Shown here: in pieces, positions 35,079-42,802 of the stretch
Numbering within the stretch: position 1 is the stretch's first letter
How the letters are laid out: every line of letters begins with the position of its first letter
NCBI GenBank assembly: GCA_046498385.1
Contig: JAWOAU010000084.1
Coordinates: 1 to 63,693, forward strand
Length of the DNA: 63,693 nucleotides
Direction of reading: 5' to 3'
Origin: Halarchaeoplasma sp046498385
GTDB lineage: Archaea; Thermoplasmatota; Thermoplasmata; Halarchaeoplasmatales; Halarchaeoplasmataceae
The notes under the pieces: model-generated
What the model was told of the DNA's origin: nothing
Database searches by the model: none
The model's input: only the letters and a program-made list of their open reading frames with translations
Program-made: the position numbers and the translations under genes

Positions 35079-36224
35079 TCACAGCAGGCGGTCTTTTAGT
35101 ACTCGCTGAACATCTTCCATCACATCGCTGTCCGGGTCCTCTTTCATCGACCACAACTCCATAAAAAGAGGCATCAGGTCCGATTCGCCGGCCATATCCT
35201 GGAGGATGGCTGTTTCCATAACATATATCAGATCACTGAAGCCCTTTTCATGGTCCAGCGGATTTTTTAGTAATTCTTTGATCAGTTCACCTTCCTCCTC
35301 TATCATACGTAAGTTATCTTCTCGGAAAAAGAGGTTCAGTTCTCGTAAGTCCTCCGGCGGAATCTCGAAATCCGCCGCCTCTACGTTCTCTTCCATATGT
35401 TCCGTGGAGGAGGGCCCGGTCAAGGCACTGCTTATCTCCGGGTGAGATAGGACCCAGGCTATAGCCATCTGTACGGGTGATTTATCATAGGATTCACCTA
35501 TCTCTTTTAATTTTTTCATTCGCCTGATGGCCGAGGCAAAACGTGCATGTTTGAAAAGGGGATCGTTTCGCCTTATGTCTCCCTTTTCAAATTCAGTTTT
35601 CTTTGTTATTTTACCAGTCAGTATCCCTCTGCCCGTAACACTGAAGGCTATGGCTCCCAAATCATGTTTTCTACATAGGGGAAACAAGTGCTTCTCGGCG
35701 TCCATAGCTACCGGGCTGTACTCGAACATCAGTGCCGAGGGATCGCCGATGTCGATATATTCTTCTATCCTTTCGTATGGAAGATGGCTGACTCCGTACC
35801 TACCTATCATACCCTGCTCTAGAAGATATTCCATGGCCTCAACTGTTTCTTCAATAGGTGTACTGGGGTCATCAAAATGTACCATGTATAGGTCGATATG
35901 ATCCGTCTGAAGTCTATCGAGGCTGTTCCTGCACGCTTGTATAACTGTGTCATATGAGAGATCTGGCTTGTTTCCTTCGGTCACCCCTACTTTCGTTGAA
36001 ATGAACACGTCGTCACGGACATCTTTCACTGATCCACCTAATAATCTCTCGGCTTGTTCACCATAGGTATCCGCAGTATCGAAGAGAGTCACTCCTAATT
36101 TCAACGCCCGTTTGATCACTCTCTCATACTCCTGTGTGTTAACGCTTCCATAGGCGCCGCTGAGCGCGTAGCAACCAAAGCCAACGGCCGACACGTCTGT
36201 TCCATCAATCTTATTGTATTTCAT
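35079..36224 (-). CDS. Aldo/keto reductase with C-terminal extension
   Basis: This is a NAD(P)H-dependent oxidoreductase of the AKR fold. Catalytic residues are visible in FDTADTYGEQAERLLG (Asp and Tyr), STKVG (Lys) and LYMVHFDDP (His). The nucleotide-binding end (LTGPSSTEHMEENV) is present. About 60-70 residues beyond the normal end form an extra helical tail (GFSDLIYVMETAILQDM). It seems intact although it lies among broken genes. Its stop lies one base from the end of the cupin gene on the other strand. The substrate is unknown. Confidence 0.88.
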   Translation of the reverse strand: MKYNKIDGTDVSAVGFGCYALSGAYGSVNTQEYERVIKRALKLGVTLFDTADTYGEQAERLLGGSVKDVRDDVFISTKVGVTEGNKPDLSYDTVIQACRNSLDRLQTDHIDLYMVHFDDPSTPIEETVEAMEYLLEQGMIGRYGVSHLPYERIEEYIDIGDPSALMFEYSPVAMDAEKHLFPLCRKHDLGAIAFSVTGRGILTGKITKKTEFEKGDIRRNDPLFKHARFASAIRRMKKLKEIGESYDKSPVQMAIAWVLSHPEISSALTGPSSTEHMEENVEAADFEIPPEDLRELNLFFREDNLRMIEEEGELIKELLKNPLDHEKGFSDLIYVMETAILQDMAGESDLMPLFMELWSMKEDPDSDVMEDVQRVLKDRLL

Positions 36225-36398
36225 AATTTATCACATCCTTCAAATGTACCCGTCTCTGACGGTCATGGATACCAAAGGAGGAAAGGTTTCGTTGAGTTAT
36301 GGGCATCACACCTTTTCTACTAGCCCTATGAAGCAGTAGATATATCTATTTTGTCGAAGTGAGGTCGGAGCATTTATCTGATATCTTCAACAAGGGTT

Positions 36399-36997
36399 GT
36401 GACATCCTCCCACACGGCAGAGCCGTGGGGCTTCCCGATTGGAAATCTAAGGTTTACAACTCATCTGTTCTTTCGGCTTGAAGATACCAGCCGTTCTATC
36501 GAACAGATAGGTCGATAGCTGTGCCACGCAACCGTTACTCATATCCCTCTCAGAATTCTGAGTTATCTTTTTTCTTATATTTTCAGCACCGTTCACATCG
36601 GCGTTCATCACACTACCACAATCACTGCAGACATACAACCCTCGCTCGATCCTGTTACTACCGTCCACTACACCACAATAAACAGGTCTTGGAAGTGTTG
36701 TTCTCATCGATCCTTTCCACTGTGATCCCCTCTTCTTCTGCCTTGTACTCCAATAAATCGGTAAACTTCTTGAACTCCCAGCCATGTAATTTTTTGTTAC
36801 CACTTTTACCCCAAGTCCTGCTCTCGCCATCCTCTTGCTTTCGTATGTAATTCAGGTCTCCGATAGCGATCTTGCCTATGTCTTCTTCGACACACCGTTC
36901 AACGATATGTTTGGATAGGGTATGTAGGAAATGCTTTTTCCGCCTTGCTAACGTTCTTCTTAGCCGTAGTGCCTTCTCACCGGGGGGTAAAATGGAG
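36399..36997 (-). pseudogene. Truncated, frameshifted TnpB of an IS605/IS1341-type element
   Basis: On the minus strand the remnant reads RLRRTLARRKKHFLHTLSKH, IAIGDLNYIRKQ, WEFKKFTDLLEYKAEEEGI and IDENNTSKTC. It then shifts frame inside the zinc finger and goes on as CGVVDGSNR, YVCSDCGSVMNADVNGAENI. These are the C-terminal RuvC and zinc parts of TnpB; the N-terminal half is missing. Beyond the stop is the typical right-end hairpin, AAGCCCCACGGC with GCCGTGTGGG, then AGGATGTCAC. No TnpA gene is present. Confidence 0.85.
36404..36434 (-). repeat. Right-end hairpin of the IS605/IS1341-type relic
   Basis: CCCCACGGC-TCT-GCCGTGTGGG on the minus strand forms a nearly perfect stem just after the tnpB stop and before AGGATGTCAC. 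This is the usual subterminal palindrome of these elements and of their guide RNA (omega RNA/reRNA) 3' region. Confidence 0.7.
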
Positions 36998-37147
36998 GGA
37001 TCCTATGATGCGGAAAAAGACAGCATAGCTTCCATAGCGGAGTTTTGAACTTATCGACAGTAAAACACCTATTTCACACAAAACCAATATATACCCCCCC
37101 TTGATGTTAAACCTAAAGTAAAAGAAATAATAAACGGTGAAATGTAT

Positions 37148-38371
37148 ATGAAACTAACTTTCTTAGGAGGGGTATCCAAAGTGGGTCCCCTCTCTATGGT
37201 AATGGAACACAAAAACACGACTCTGATATTCGATCACGGAATGCTTCCGGCGGATCCGCCGGAATATCCTATGAGGCCACCTCTTGCTGATTTGGCTTTC
37301 TTAACACATTCACATCTCGATCACTGCGGCATGATTCCGTCTTTGGTGAGGACGTGCGACGTGAACGTGTTGGCTACGCACCCCACTCTTGAAGTGGTTG
37401 AATTACTGCTTTACGACAGCCTTAAGATCGCGAATATCGAGGGATATCCCAAGTACTTTGATAAAGGAGATATTAAACGAACGAAAGCCGCCTTCGACCT
37501 CATGGGTTTCAACTCAAAAAGAGATATAGGTGGTATGGAAATCGAGATCCACTCCGCCGGACACATTCCAGGTTCTATGATGGTTGAGATGAGGGGCGAA
37601 GAGACGACATTGTTCACAGGAGATATTAACACGGAGAACAGCAGGCTGGTATGGGGTTCTCATCCCGTTAAGTGCGATACATTGATACTCGAGGCCACCT
37701 ACAGCGGCAGAGAGCATGAGGACCGGACAGAGATAGAGAACGAATTCCTGGACGATGTAGATGAAGTTTTGGCCAGAGGAGGTCAAGCCATCATACCGGC
37801 ATTTGCAGTGGGTAGAACGCAAGAGATATTGATGATACTCAATGACAGAGACTACGATGTATGGTTCGACGGGATGGGACGGACCGTAAATCATATCTAC
37901 CTCAATCATAAAGGATTTTTGCGGGCAGGAAAGGCACTACATAAAGCTGTTAATAGTGCCAATGCAGTCAGGTCCAACAAAACCAGAAACCGTGCAAAAG
38001 AAGCCGAGGTAGTTGTAACCACCAGCGGCATGGTAGAGGGTGGCCCGGTGATGGAGTATATCATGAACCGACGCAGGGACCCCAACAGTGCCATATTCCT
38101 AACGGGCTATCAGGTGGAAGGTACGAACGGGAATCGGTTGTTGAATAACGGCATGGTCCAGGATAGAGGTGCAACCGTCCCGGTTGAATGTAAGGTAAAG
38201 AAATTCGATTTCAGTGCCCATGCTGGCCACTCCGAACTGATAGAATTCGCACACGGATGCGATCCTGAGAAAATAGTCCTGATGCATGGAGATAATAGGG
38301 AAGAGCTGGCTAAAGATTTGAGAGGATATGAAATTCACATACCTGTAGAAGGAAAAACAATAGAGGTATGA
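37148..38371 (+). CDS. Beta-CASP metallo-beta-lactamase ribonuclease (aCPSF2-like)
   Basis: These archaeal enzymes cut or degrade RNA, as homologues of CPSF73 and RNase J. Motifs are HSHLDHCGM (zinc), SAGHIPGSMM, FTGDI, the beta-CASP strings IPAFAVGRTQE and VVTTSGMVEGG, and the final SAHAGHSEL and VLMHGD. The length of 407 residues without N-terminal KH domains suggests aCPSF2 rather than aCPSF1. The ATG at 37148 is preferred because GGTGA lies seven bases before it; a TATA box (AATATATA) is near 37086. The nadC gene starts three bases after the stop. Confidence 0.9.
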   Translation: MKLTFLGGVSKVGPLSMVMEHKNTTLIFDHGMLPADPPEYPMRPPLADLAFLTHSHLDHCGMIPSLVRTCDVNVLATHPTLEVVELLLYDSLKIANIEGYPKYFDKGDIKRTKAAFDLMGFNSKRDIGGMEIEIHSAGHIPGSMMVEMRGEETTLFTGDINTENSRLVWGSHPVKCDTLILEATYSGREHEDRTEIENEFLDDVDEVLARGGQAIIPAFAVGRTQEILMILNDRDYDVWFDGMGRTVNHIYLNHKGFLRAGKALHKAVNSANAVRSNKTRNRAKEAEVVVTTSGMVEGGPVMEYIMNRRRDPNSAIFLTGYQVEGTNGNRLLNNGMVQDRGATVPVECKVKKFDFSAHAGHSELIEFAHGCDPEKIVLMHGDNREELAKDLRGYEIHIPVEGKTIEV

Positions 38372-38374
38372 TCC

Positions 38375-39205
38375 ATGGAGAAATGGATGTTAAAGCGATG
38401 TTTTGACGAATACCTTGCCGAGGACCTGGGTTTTGGTGACCTGACTACCCGCCTTTGCGTGGATGATAGGCGTGTAGAGGCCCTCGTCGAAGCTAAGGAC
38501 GAATTCGTACTCAGCGGGACCCGAGAGATCACGTTACTCTTTGAGAGCTACGGTGTAGAGGCCAAAGGCAATTTTACATCTGGTTCTCGAGTAAAGAAAG
38601 GCGATATTCTGCTGGAGTTGAAAGGCCCGGCTTCCGCAATTCTCGGGATAGAAAGGACCGCTTTGAATATAATGATGAGGATGTGCGGTATCGCCACCAA
38701 AGTCCGTAGGTTCAAAGAACTTGCAGGGGATACAGTTATTGCATGCACCCGTAAGACAACCCCCGGATTCAGGTACTTTGAGAAAAGAGCGGTAGAGGAC
38801 GGAGGCGGCGACCCTCACAGGAGGTCTCTGGATGATATGGTGCTGATTAAAGAGAATCACATCACCCTCTCAGGTGGTTTGGAAAATGCCATCAAGCGGG
38901 CAAAGAAAGCATCGTTTTCAAAGAAGATCGATGTGGAAGTTACGGACGTATTAAGTGCCGTTAAAGCTGCAAAGCTAGGGGTTGACATCATAATGCTGGA
39001 TAACATGACACCTTCATCCGTGAAAGAGGCCTACGAAAAGATCAAGGACATTGATAAAAGTATAATCGTTGAGGTCTCTGGAGGCATGGACGAATCCAAC
39101 GTATCTGACTATGCACCCTATGCCGATGTTATATCTTCTGGGGCGCTAACCCATTCCGTAAATTCCGCGGATATCTCTTTGCTAATAATCACACGCAAAG
39201 GATGA
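38375..39205 (+). CDS. nadC: Nicotinate-nucleotide pyrophosphorylase (carboxylating), NadC
   Basis: NadC converts quinolinate and PRPP to nicotinate mononucleotide in NAD synthesis. Visible motifs are EDLGFGDLTTRLC at the start, ERTALNIMMRMCGIAT, ACTRKTTPGFRYFEKRAVEDGG, HRRSLDDMVLIKENH, and DIIMLDNM with EVSGGMD. All active-site residues seem intact. The length of 276 residues is typical. It is probably co-transcribed with the nuclease gene before it. NadA and NadB are not in the window. Confidence 0.95.
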   Translation: MEKWMLKRCFDEYLAEDLGFGDLTTRLCVDDRRVEALVEAKDEFVLSGTREITLLFESYGVEAKGNFTSGSRVKKGDILLELKGPASAILGIERTALNIMMRMCGIATKVRRFKELAGDTVIACTRKTTPGFRYFEKRAVEDGGGDPHRRSLDDMVLIKENHITLSGGLENAIKRAKKASFSKKIDVEVTDVLSAVKAAKLGVDIIMLDNMTPSSVKEAYEKIKDIDKSIIVEVSGGMDESNVSDYAPYADVISSGALTHSVNSADISLLIITRKG

Positions 39206-39316
39206 AAACAAAGATAGTGCACTTTTTTCTTTAAAAATTCTAACGATACATTTTTCTGCGAAAAATACAGGCCCTGGAACTCATTAAATTCGCTACACTG
39301 CTGCATTTTCTTCAGT

Positions 39317-39332
39317 AAAATGCAGGCGCCGG
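39317..39332 (+). repeat. 16-bp direct repeat of the tRNA-Gly 3' end
   Basis: AAAATGCAGGCGCCGG is identical to 39432-39447, which covers the 3' end of tRNA-Gly and four flanking bases. The copies lie 115 bases apart. The outlying copy is also the right arm of a hairpin, CTGCATTTT/AAAATGCAG. The pattern resembles the att sites left by integration into tRNA 3' ends. Confidence 0.7.
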
Positions 39333-39435
39333 TATCTGTTCGGAATAACTTGCTCCACTCATTATTCCAAACGCTCGTGAAGCAGAGCTTCACTCGTCGA
39401 ACAAGTTCTCACCCCTTCCCCTGCATAACACAAAA

Positions 39436-39509
39436 TGCAGGCGCCGGGATTCGAACCCGAGCAGAAGGCTTGGAAGGCCTTAATCCTAACCAAACTGGAT
39501 CACGCCTGC
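39436..39509 (-). tRNA. tRNA-Gly (anticodon TCC)
   Basis: The 74-base cloverleaf is complete without an intron: acceptor GCAGGCG/CGCCTGC, D-arm ATCC/GGAT, anticodon stem AAGGC/GCCTT with loop CTTCCAA, and T-arm TCGGG-TTCGAAT-CCCGG. The discriminator is A and CCA is not encoded. A TATA-like ATTAATATG lies about 30 bases upstream on the minus strand, shared in a divergent region with sepF. Confidence 0.96.
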
Positions 39510-39703
39510 ATATTACGGACGGCATAATGCCTAACTCATATTAATCATTTTGCACACGTTCTATATGTGTTAGCTGTCAGAAAGTTGTCAGACAATTTAT
39601 CGTATCAACCGCACTAAAGGGCGGTATAATATAGAAAAATCGTCAATTTCATCCGATACATTTTTATGAGGCATCTAGCATCTACCCATTGGAAGTGAAG
39701 TTC

Positions 39704-40084
39704 ATGATCGGAGACTTCTTCAAAAAGAAAACCCATAAACGGAGTATAAAAGGCGAACGCTTTGGTTCGGAAGAATATATCGACCTTGGGGAGTTGATGG
39801 AATCCGTTGATTTTACAGAGAAGGCTGACACGTTAATAAAGGTCGCCGAAGTTCATCGTTATGAGGACATACGAAATGTTACGGACGAACTGTACAACGG
39901 AAACATACTCTTGGTCGATACGGAAAGTATAGCTGGTAACCAAGATGCATTGAAAAGAGTCCACAATGAGTTAAAAGCGGTGGCAAACGATGTATCAGGT
40001 GATGTAGCTGCGGTAGGACAAAACTACTTAGCGGTCACCCCTGCGGGGATCGGCATCGACCGAAAGAAGATTAAACCTTACTGA
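39704..40084 (+). CDS. sepF: SepF-like cell division protein
   Basis: SepF anchors FtsZ to the membrane in archaea that use FtsZ for division. The N-terminus from the ATG at 39704 (MIGDFFKKKTHKRS) is a short amphipathic membrane-binding helix, as expected. The globular domain follows a linker with VAEVHRYEDIRNVTDELYNGN and ends with AVGQNYLAVTPAGIGID. The upstream TTG would put extra residues before the membrane helix and is less likely. It stands alone between tRNA-Gly and a convergent ATPase gene. Confidence 0.9.
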   Translation: MIGDFFKKKTHKRSIKGERFGSEEYIDLGELMESVDFTEKADTLIKVAEVHRYEDIRNVTDELYNGNILLVDTESIAGNQDALKRVHNELKAVANDVSGDVAAVGQNYLAVTPAGIGIDRKKIKPY

Positions 40085-40104
40085 AAAACCCCTTTTAACT
40101 TTTT

Positions 40105-40812
40105 TTATCTTCTCTCTGAGATAACCCTAGCTATCTGGAAGTGGTTACCTTCATGTAAAAGTGCATAGTAGTTTTTGGTATGATCTACCTGCCTCATTTT
40201 TACGCATCTGATCCACAGTTGAATTTCAGTCTCGCTTATATGGTGATATTTTAGATATATTATACCGTCTGACAGAAAATCCTCACCGTACATGTCTGAT
40301 TTACCGGCTTCTTCCCAAGACTCGGTTATCAAAAAGACGTTTATGTTCAGTTTCTTTAGGACACCAAAGAATTTAAAAAGTTCTTTACGTGGATTTTTAA
40401 ACTCCATCAATGAGTACAGTGCGGACATGGAGTCTAGAGCTATAAGCTCAAAACCATCTTCTACACGACGGTGTATGTATTTCTCCACTATTTTTATCCA
40501 ATTATGGGTATCCTCGGTATCGTTGTGTTCTAACCGAATTTTGGACACATCGGCTATCAGAAAATTTTCTTCATCCCATTCTTTTAGGCCTAAACCTTTT
40601 GCTGTTGCTTCCAGACTTTCTTTTGATTCTTCCAAGGATAGATATAGGGCTTTTTTACCATCTAATTCAGCGTTGTTAGATAACGTGTTCAACGTTATAC
40701 TGGATTTGAACGTACCAGGTCCGCCACGTATCAAAACAATGTGACCTTGAGGTATCCCTCCTTTGAGAAGTTCGTCAAAGCCTTCTATGTACATCTTAAT
40801 TTTGTCTCTCAT
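40105..40812 (-). CDS. KaiC/RecA-like ATPase, single domain
   Basis: The 235-residue protein has one RecA-type domain: Walker A RGGPGTFKSS near residue 30, LYLSLEESKESL, and Walker B LIALDSMSAL near residue 125. The C-terminal strands with KMRQVDHTKNYYAL are seen in archaeal KaiC-like proteins. Such proteins often act as signalling or regulatory ATPases with archaella, pili or transcription factors. No partner gene is adjacent and the target is unknown. It converges with sepF. Confidence 0.88.
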   Translation of the reverse strand: MRDKIKMYIEGFDELLKGGIPQGHIVLIRGGPGTFKSSITLNTLSNNAELDGKKALYLSLEESKESLEATAKGLGLKEWDEENFLIADVSKIRLEHNDTEDTHNWIKIVEKYIHRRVEDGFELIALDSMSALYSLMEFKNPRKELFKFFGVLKKLNINVFLITESWEEAGKSDMYGEDFLSDGIIYLKYHHISETEIQLWIRCVKMRQVDHTKNYYALLHEGNHFQIARVISERR

Positions 40813-40922
40813 TATTATGTTGTAAGTAGTCTTGATGTATAAATTTATTGGCTAAATATCATCCCCTCTAAGCTAATTCCTTGGTGATAATTTCCTTACG
40901 GGTCGTGCGGTTCAGACACGTT

Positions 40923-41306
40923 TTAGTCAATTTTTTCTACTATACCCTTGTCCGCATCCACTCTAAGAACGTCTCCGGTTTTGAGCTGTGTGATATCGAT
41001 CTCATCTACACAGGGTATGCCAGCCAATATCGCTCCGGTAGCCACGATGGTCTCGGTCTCCTCGTTTACGATGGCAGTGGGACCGACGTTGTTCTTCTGC
41101 AGTCCGTATATTACATATGAACCAACCGTTGAACCTTTACCTCTTGGGAATACAAGGATCTTTCCGGTAACACATTCTCCTTCCAGGGGATGATCCTTCT
41201 CGATAACCAATCCTGTTTCGATATCAACACCACCGTAGAACCCGATGGGTTCCTGCGAGACGATCGCTTCAGCTTCCGCCTTACCCGGGGATATCATTCT
41301 TCCCAT
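40923..41306 (-). CDS. Phosphomevalonate dehydratase small subunit (AcnX swivel domain)
   Basis: This is the small (DUF126, aconitase X swivel) subunit of the enzyme that removes water from 5-phosphomevalonate to give trans-anhydromevalonate 5-phosphate. Typical segments are GKILVFPRGKGSTVGSYVIY, with the active-site Ser loop, and ILAGIPCVDEID. The length of 127 residues is normal. Its ATG follows the stop of the large subunit with no gap. It is the last gene of the mevalonate cluster. The assignment to phosphomevalonate, not hydroxyproline, rests on the neighbours. Confidence 0.92.
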   Translation of the reverse strand: MGRMISPGKAEAEAIVSQEPIGFYGGVDIETGLVIEKDHPLEGECVTGKILVFPRGKGSTVGSYVIYGLQKNNVGPTAIVNEETETIVATGAILAGIPCVDEIDITQLKTGDVLRVDADKGIVEKID

Positions 41307-42494
41307 CTACAACACCTCCTTTATCAGTGATTCCACAGAATTGAAAACCACCTTTTGTTTACAGAATCCCGGTAAATACTGGGCGGCCTTACCCGAGCTG
41401 CACCCGGTGGTCTCGTATCCCATGGACTCTATGGGTGAAACCACCATGCAGGTATCAGCTACGATACGGCCTCCCGCTTTCTCGATGATATCCGTGTATC
41501 CCATGCGGTTAGCGGCTTCCTTCATAACCCTGGAAGTGCATACCCATAGTGGCTTTTTCAGGCTTTTACCTTCGACACGGTCTGCAACCTTCTGAATGTC
41601 TCTGAGGGAAGCGTGTGGGCATCCGAATATCACTATATCCGGTTTCTCTCCCGTATTCAGTGACGCATAAGTTTCTTTCAAATCCTCTTCCTCAACGGTG
41701 ATCGTTTCAAGATCGGAAACATCCTGCAGGTGCGCCTCCGGGGTCAACTCCTCAGCGTAATACAATGCTACCGCACCCGAGGCGGCCATGGCCGCACCCA
41801 GGGCTTTTAAATCGTCGGTAGTCGTCCAAGTGGGTAAATCTTTGTAATATGGAATATCACTCTTCACAAGTTTACCTATGTGCCAGCCCAGCGCGCCGAA
41901 ATCCGCATCCGATTCGATCTCACAAGCTACGTCCACCACTACATCTGGCTTTCTGTTCTCCTCCAGATGCAGTCCGTAATTCGGTGTTCTCCCGAGTATG
42001 GCCGCAGCGAGGGCACTGGGTCCACCCTCTCGATTCGTCCTGGCGGATATGACGGAATTGGCGAAGGAAACTGCGGATGATTCCGACCATGCGATATGCT
42101 CCCTGAACCGCGGTAGATTACCGGCTAGATATGGGGTGCATGTGGAAGTTACCACTATCCCCATGTCCTTGAACGCCTTCATGATACGGAGTTGATTCTT
42201 GGCAAAATCCTCGGGGAATCCGATCTCTTTCCAGTCTTCCAGGTCCATACCTGCCGGATTCAGGAATGTGAGTACCGATACCTTTGCTCCTTTTGATGCC
42301 ATATCTTCCAGAAAGGCCATGCCCGGGTCGCCTACCGATTTGTAGGACACACCTGAGACCTGAACCGAACCCACGGGTATCATCTTATCCGCCCCGTATA
42401 TGTCTCCAAGGCGGGTAAGCAGCCGCATCATCTTTTCCTTAACCGGACCTTTTTCTCCTTCCAGAATAGCCTCTTCTTCTTTGCTCAGATACAT
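41307..42494 (-). CDS. Phosphomevalonate dehydratase large subunit (AcnX catalytic)
   Basis: The protein is of the aconitase X (DUF521) family and should hold an iron-sulfur cluster. Cys-bearing motifs are TSTCTPYLAGN, IFGCPHASL, ADTCMVVSP and TGCSSGKAAQYLP. Other family strings are SVQVSGVSYKSVGDPG, ARTNREGGPSALAAAI and HIGKLV. The length of 395 residues is normal. With the small subunit it makes anhydromevalonate phosphate, which the UbiD-type enzyme upstream decarboxylates to isopentenyl phosphate. It overlaps the LpdD-like gene by ten bases. Confidence 0.93.
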   Translation of the reverse strand: MYLSKEEEAILEGEKGPVKEKMMRLLTRLGDIYGADKMIPVGSVQVSGVSYKSVGDPGMAFLEDMASKGAKVSVLTFLNPAGMDLEDWKEIGFPEDFAKNQLRIMKAFKDMGIVVTSTCTPYLAGNLPRFREHIAWSESSAVSFANSVISARTNREGGPSALAAAILGRTPNYGLHLEENRKPDVVVDVACEIESDADFGALGWHIGKLVKSDIPYYKDLPTWTTTDDLKALGAAMAASGAVALYYAEELTPEAHLQDVSDLETITVEEEDLKETYASLNTGEKPDIVIFGCPHASLRDIQKVADRVEGKSLKKPLWVCTSRVMKEAANRMGYTDIIEKAGGRIVADTCMVVSPIESMGYETTGCSSGKAAQYLPGFCKQKVVFNSVESLIKEVL

Positions 42495-42802
42495 TTCATC
42501 AACTCTTTACAATTTTCAACTATCATATCTATGTCTTCTTTGGAAGCATCCTCTATGTGGACACCTCCGACCACCGCAACGGTGACATCATACTTCTCAC
42601 ATGCCTTCTCGGCCATGGGTACCATGACCAAGTGGTCCTTGTGATCACTAAGAACCATGGTCCGTACATCTTGACCCGGTTCCTTGACCACCGTGCTGCC
42701 GATGTGAGGTCTTTCTCCGCCACCGAGGATGTACAGTCGGTCTTCACCGACTTTCTGGGTTTTCAACCAAACTCTGTATTTCCCGTCACCGCAGGTAATC
42801 AT
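42485..42802 (-). CDS. LpdD-like small protein linked to UbiD-type decarboxylase
   Basis: The 105-residue protein has a compact alpha/beta plan (WLKTQKVGEDRLYILGGGERPHIGST, MVLSDHKDHLVMVPMAEKACEK, VTVAVVGGVHIEDAS). It fits the LpdD-like family proposed to help prenylated-FMN decarboxylases. It overlaps the UbiD gene by 17 bases on one side and the dehydratase by 10 bases on the other. Co-translation is therefore very likely, and a chaperone or maturation role for the decarboxylase is inferred. I am surer of the link than of the mechanism. Confidence 0.7.
   Translation of the reverse strand: MITCGDGKYRVWLKTQKVGEDRLYILGGGERPHIGSTVVKEPGQDVRTMVLSDHKDHLVMVPMAEKACEKYDVTVAVVGGVHIEDASKEDIDMIVENCKELMKCI

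Noticed and set aside
36447..36830. Intact small zinc-finger protein on the minus strand
   Set aside because: Its first ~45 residues are out-of-frame TnpB sequence; only the C-terminal zinc part is genuine, so it is the end of a frameshifted tnpB.
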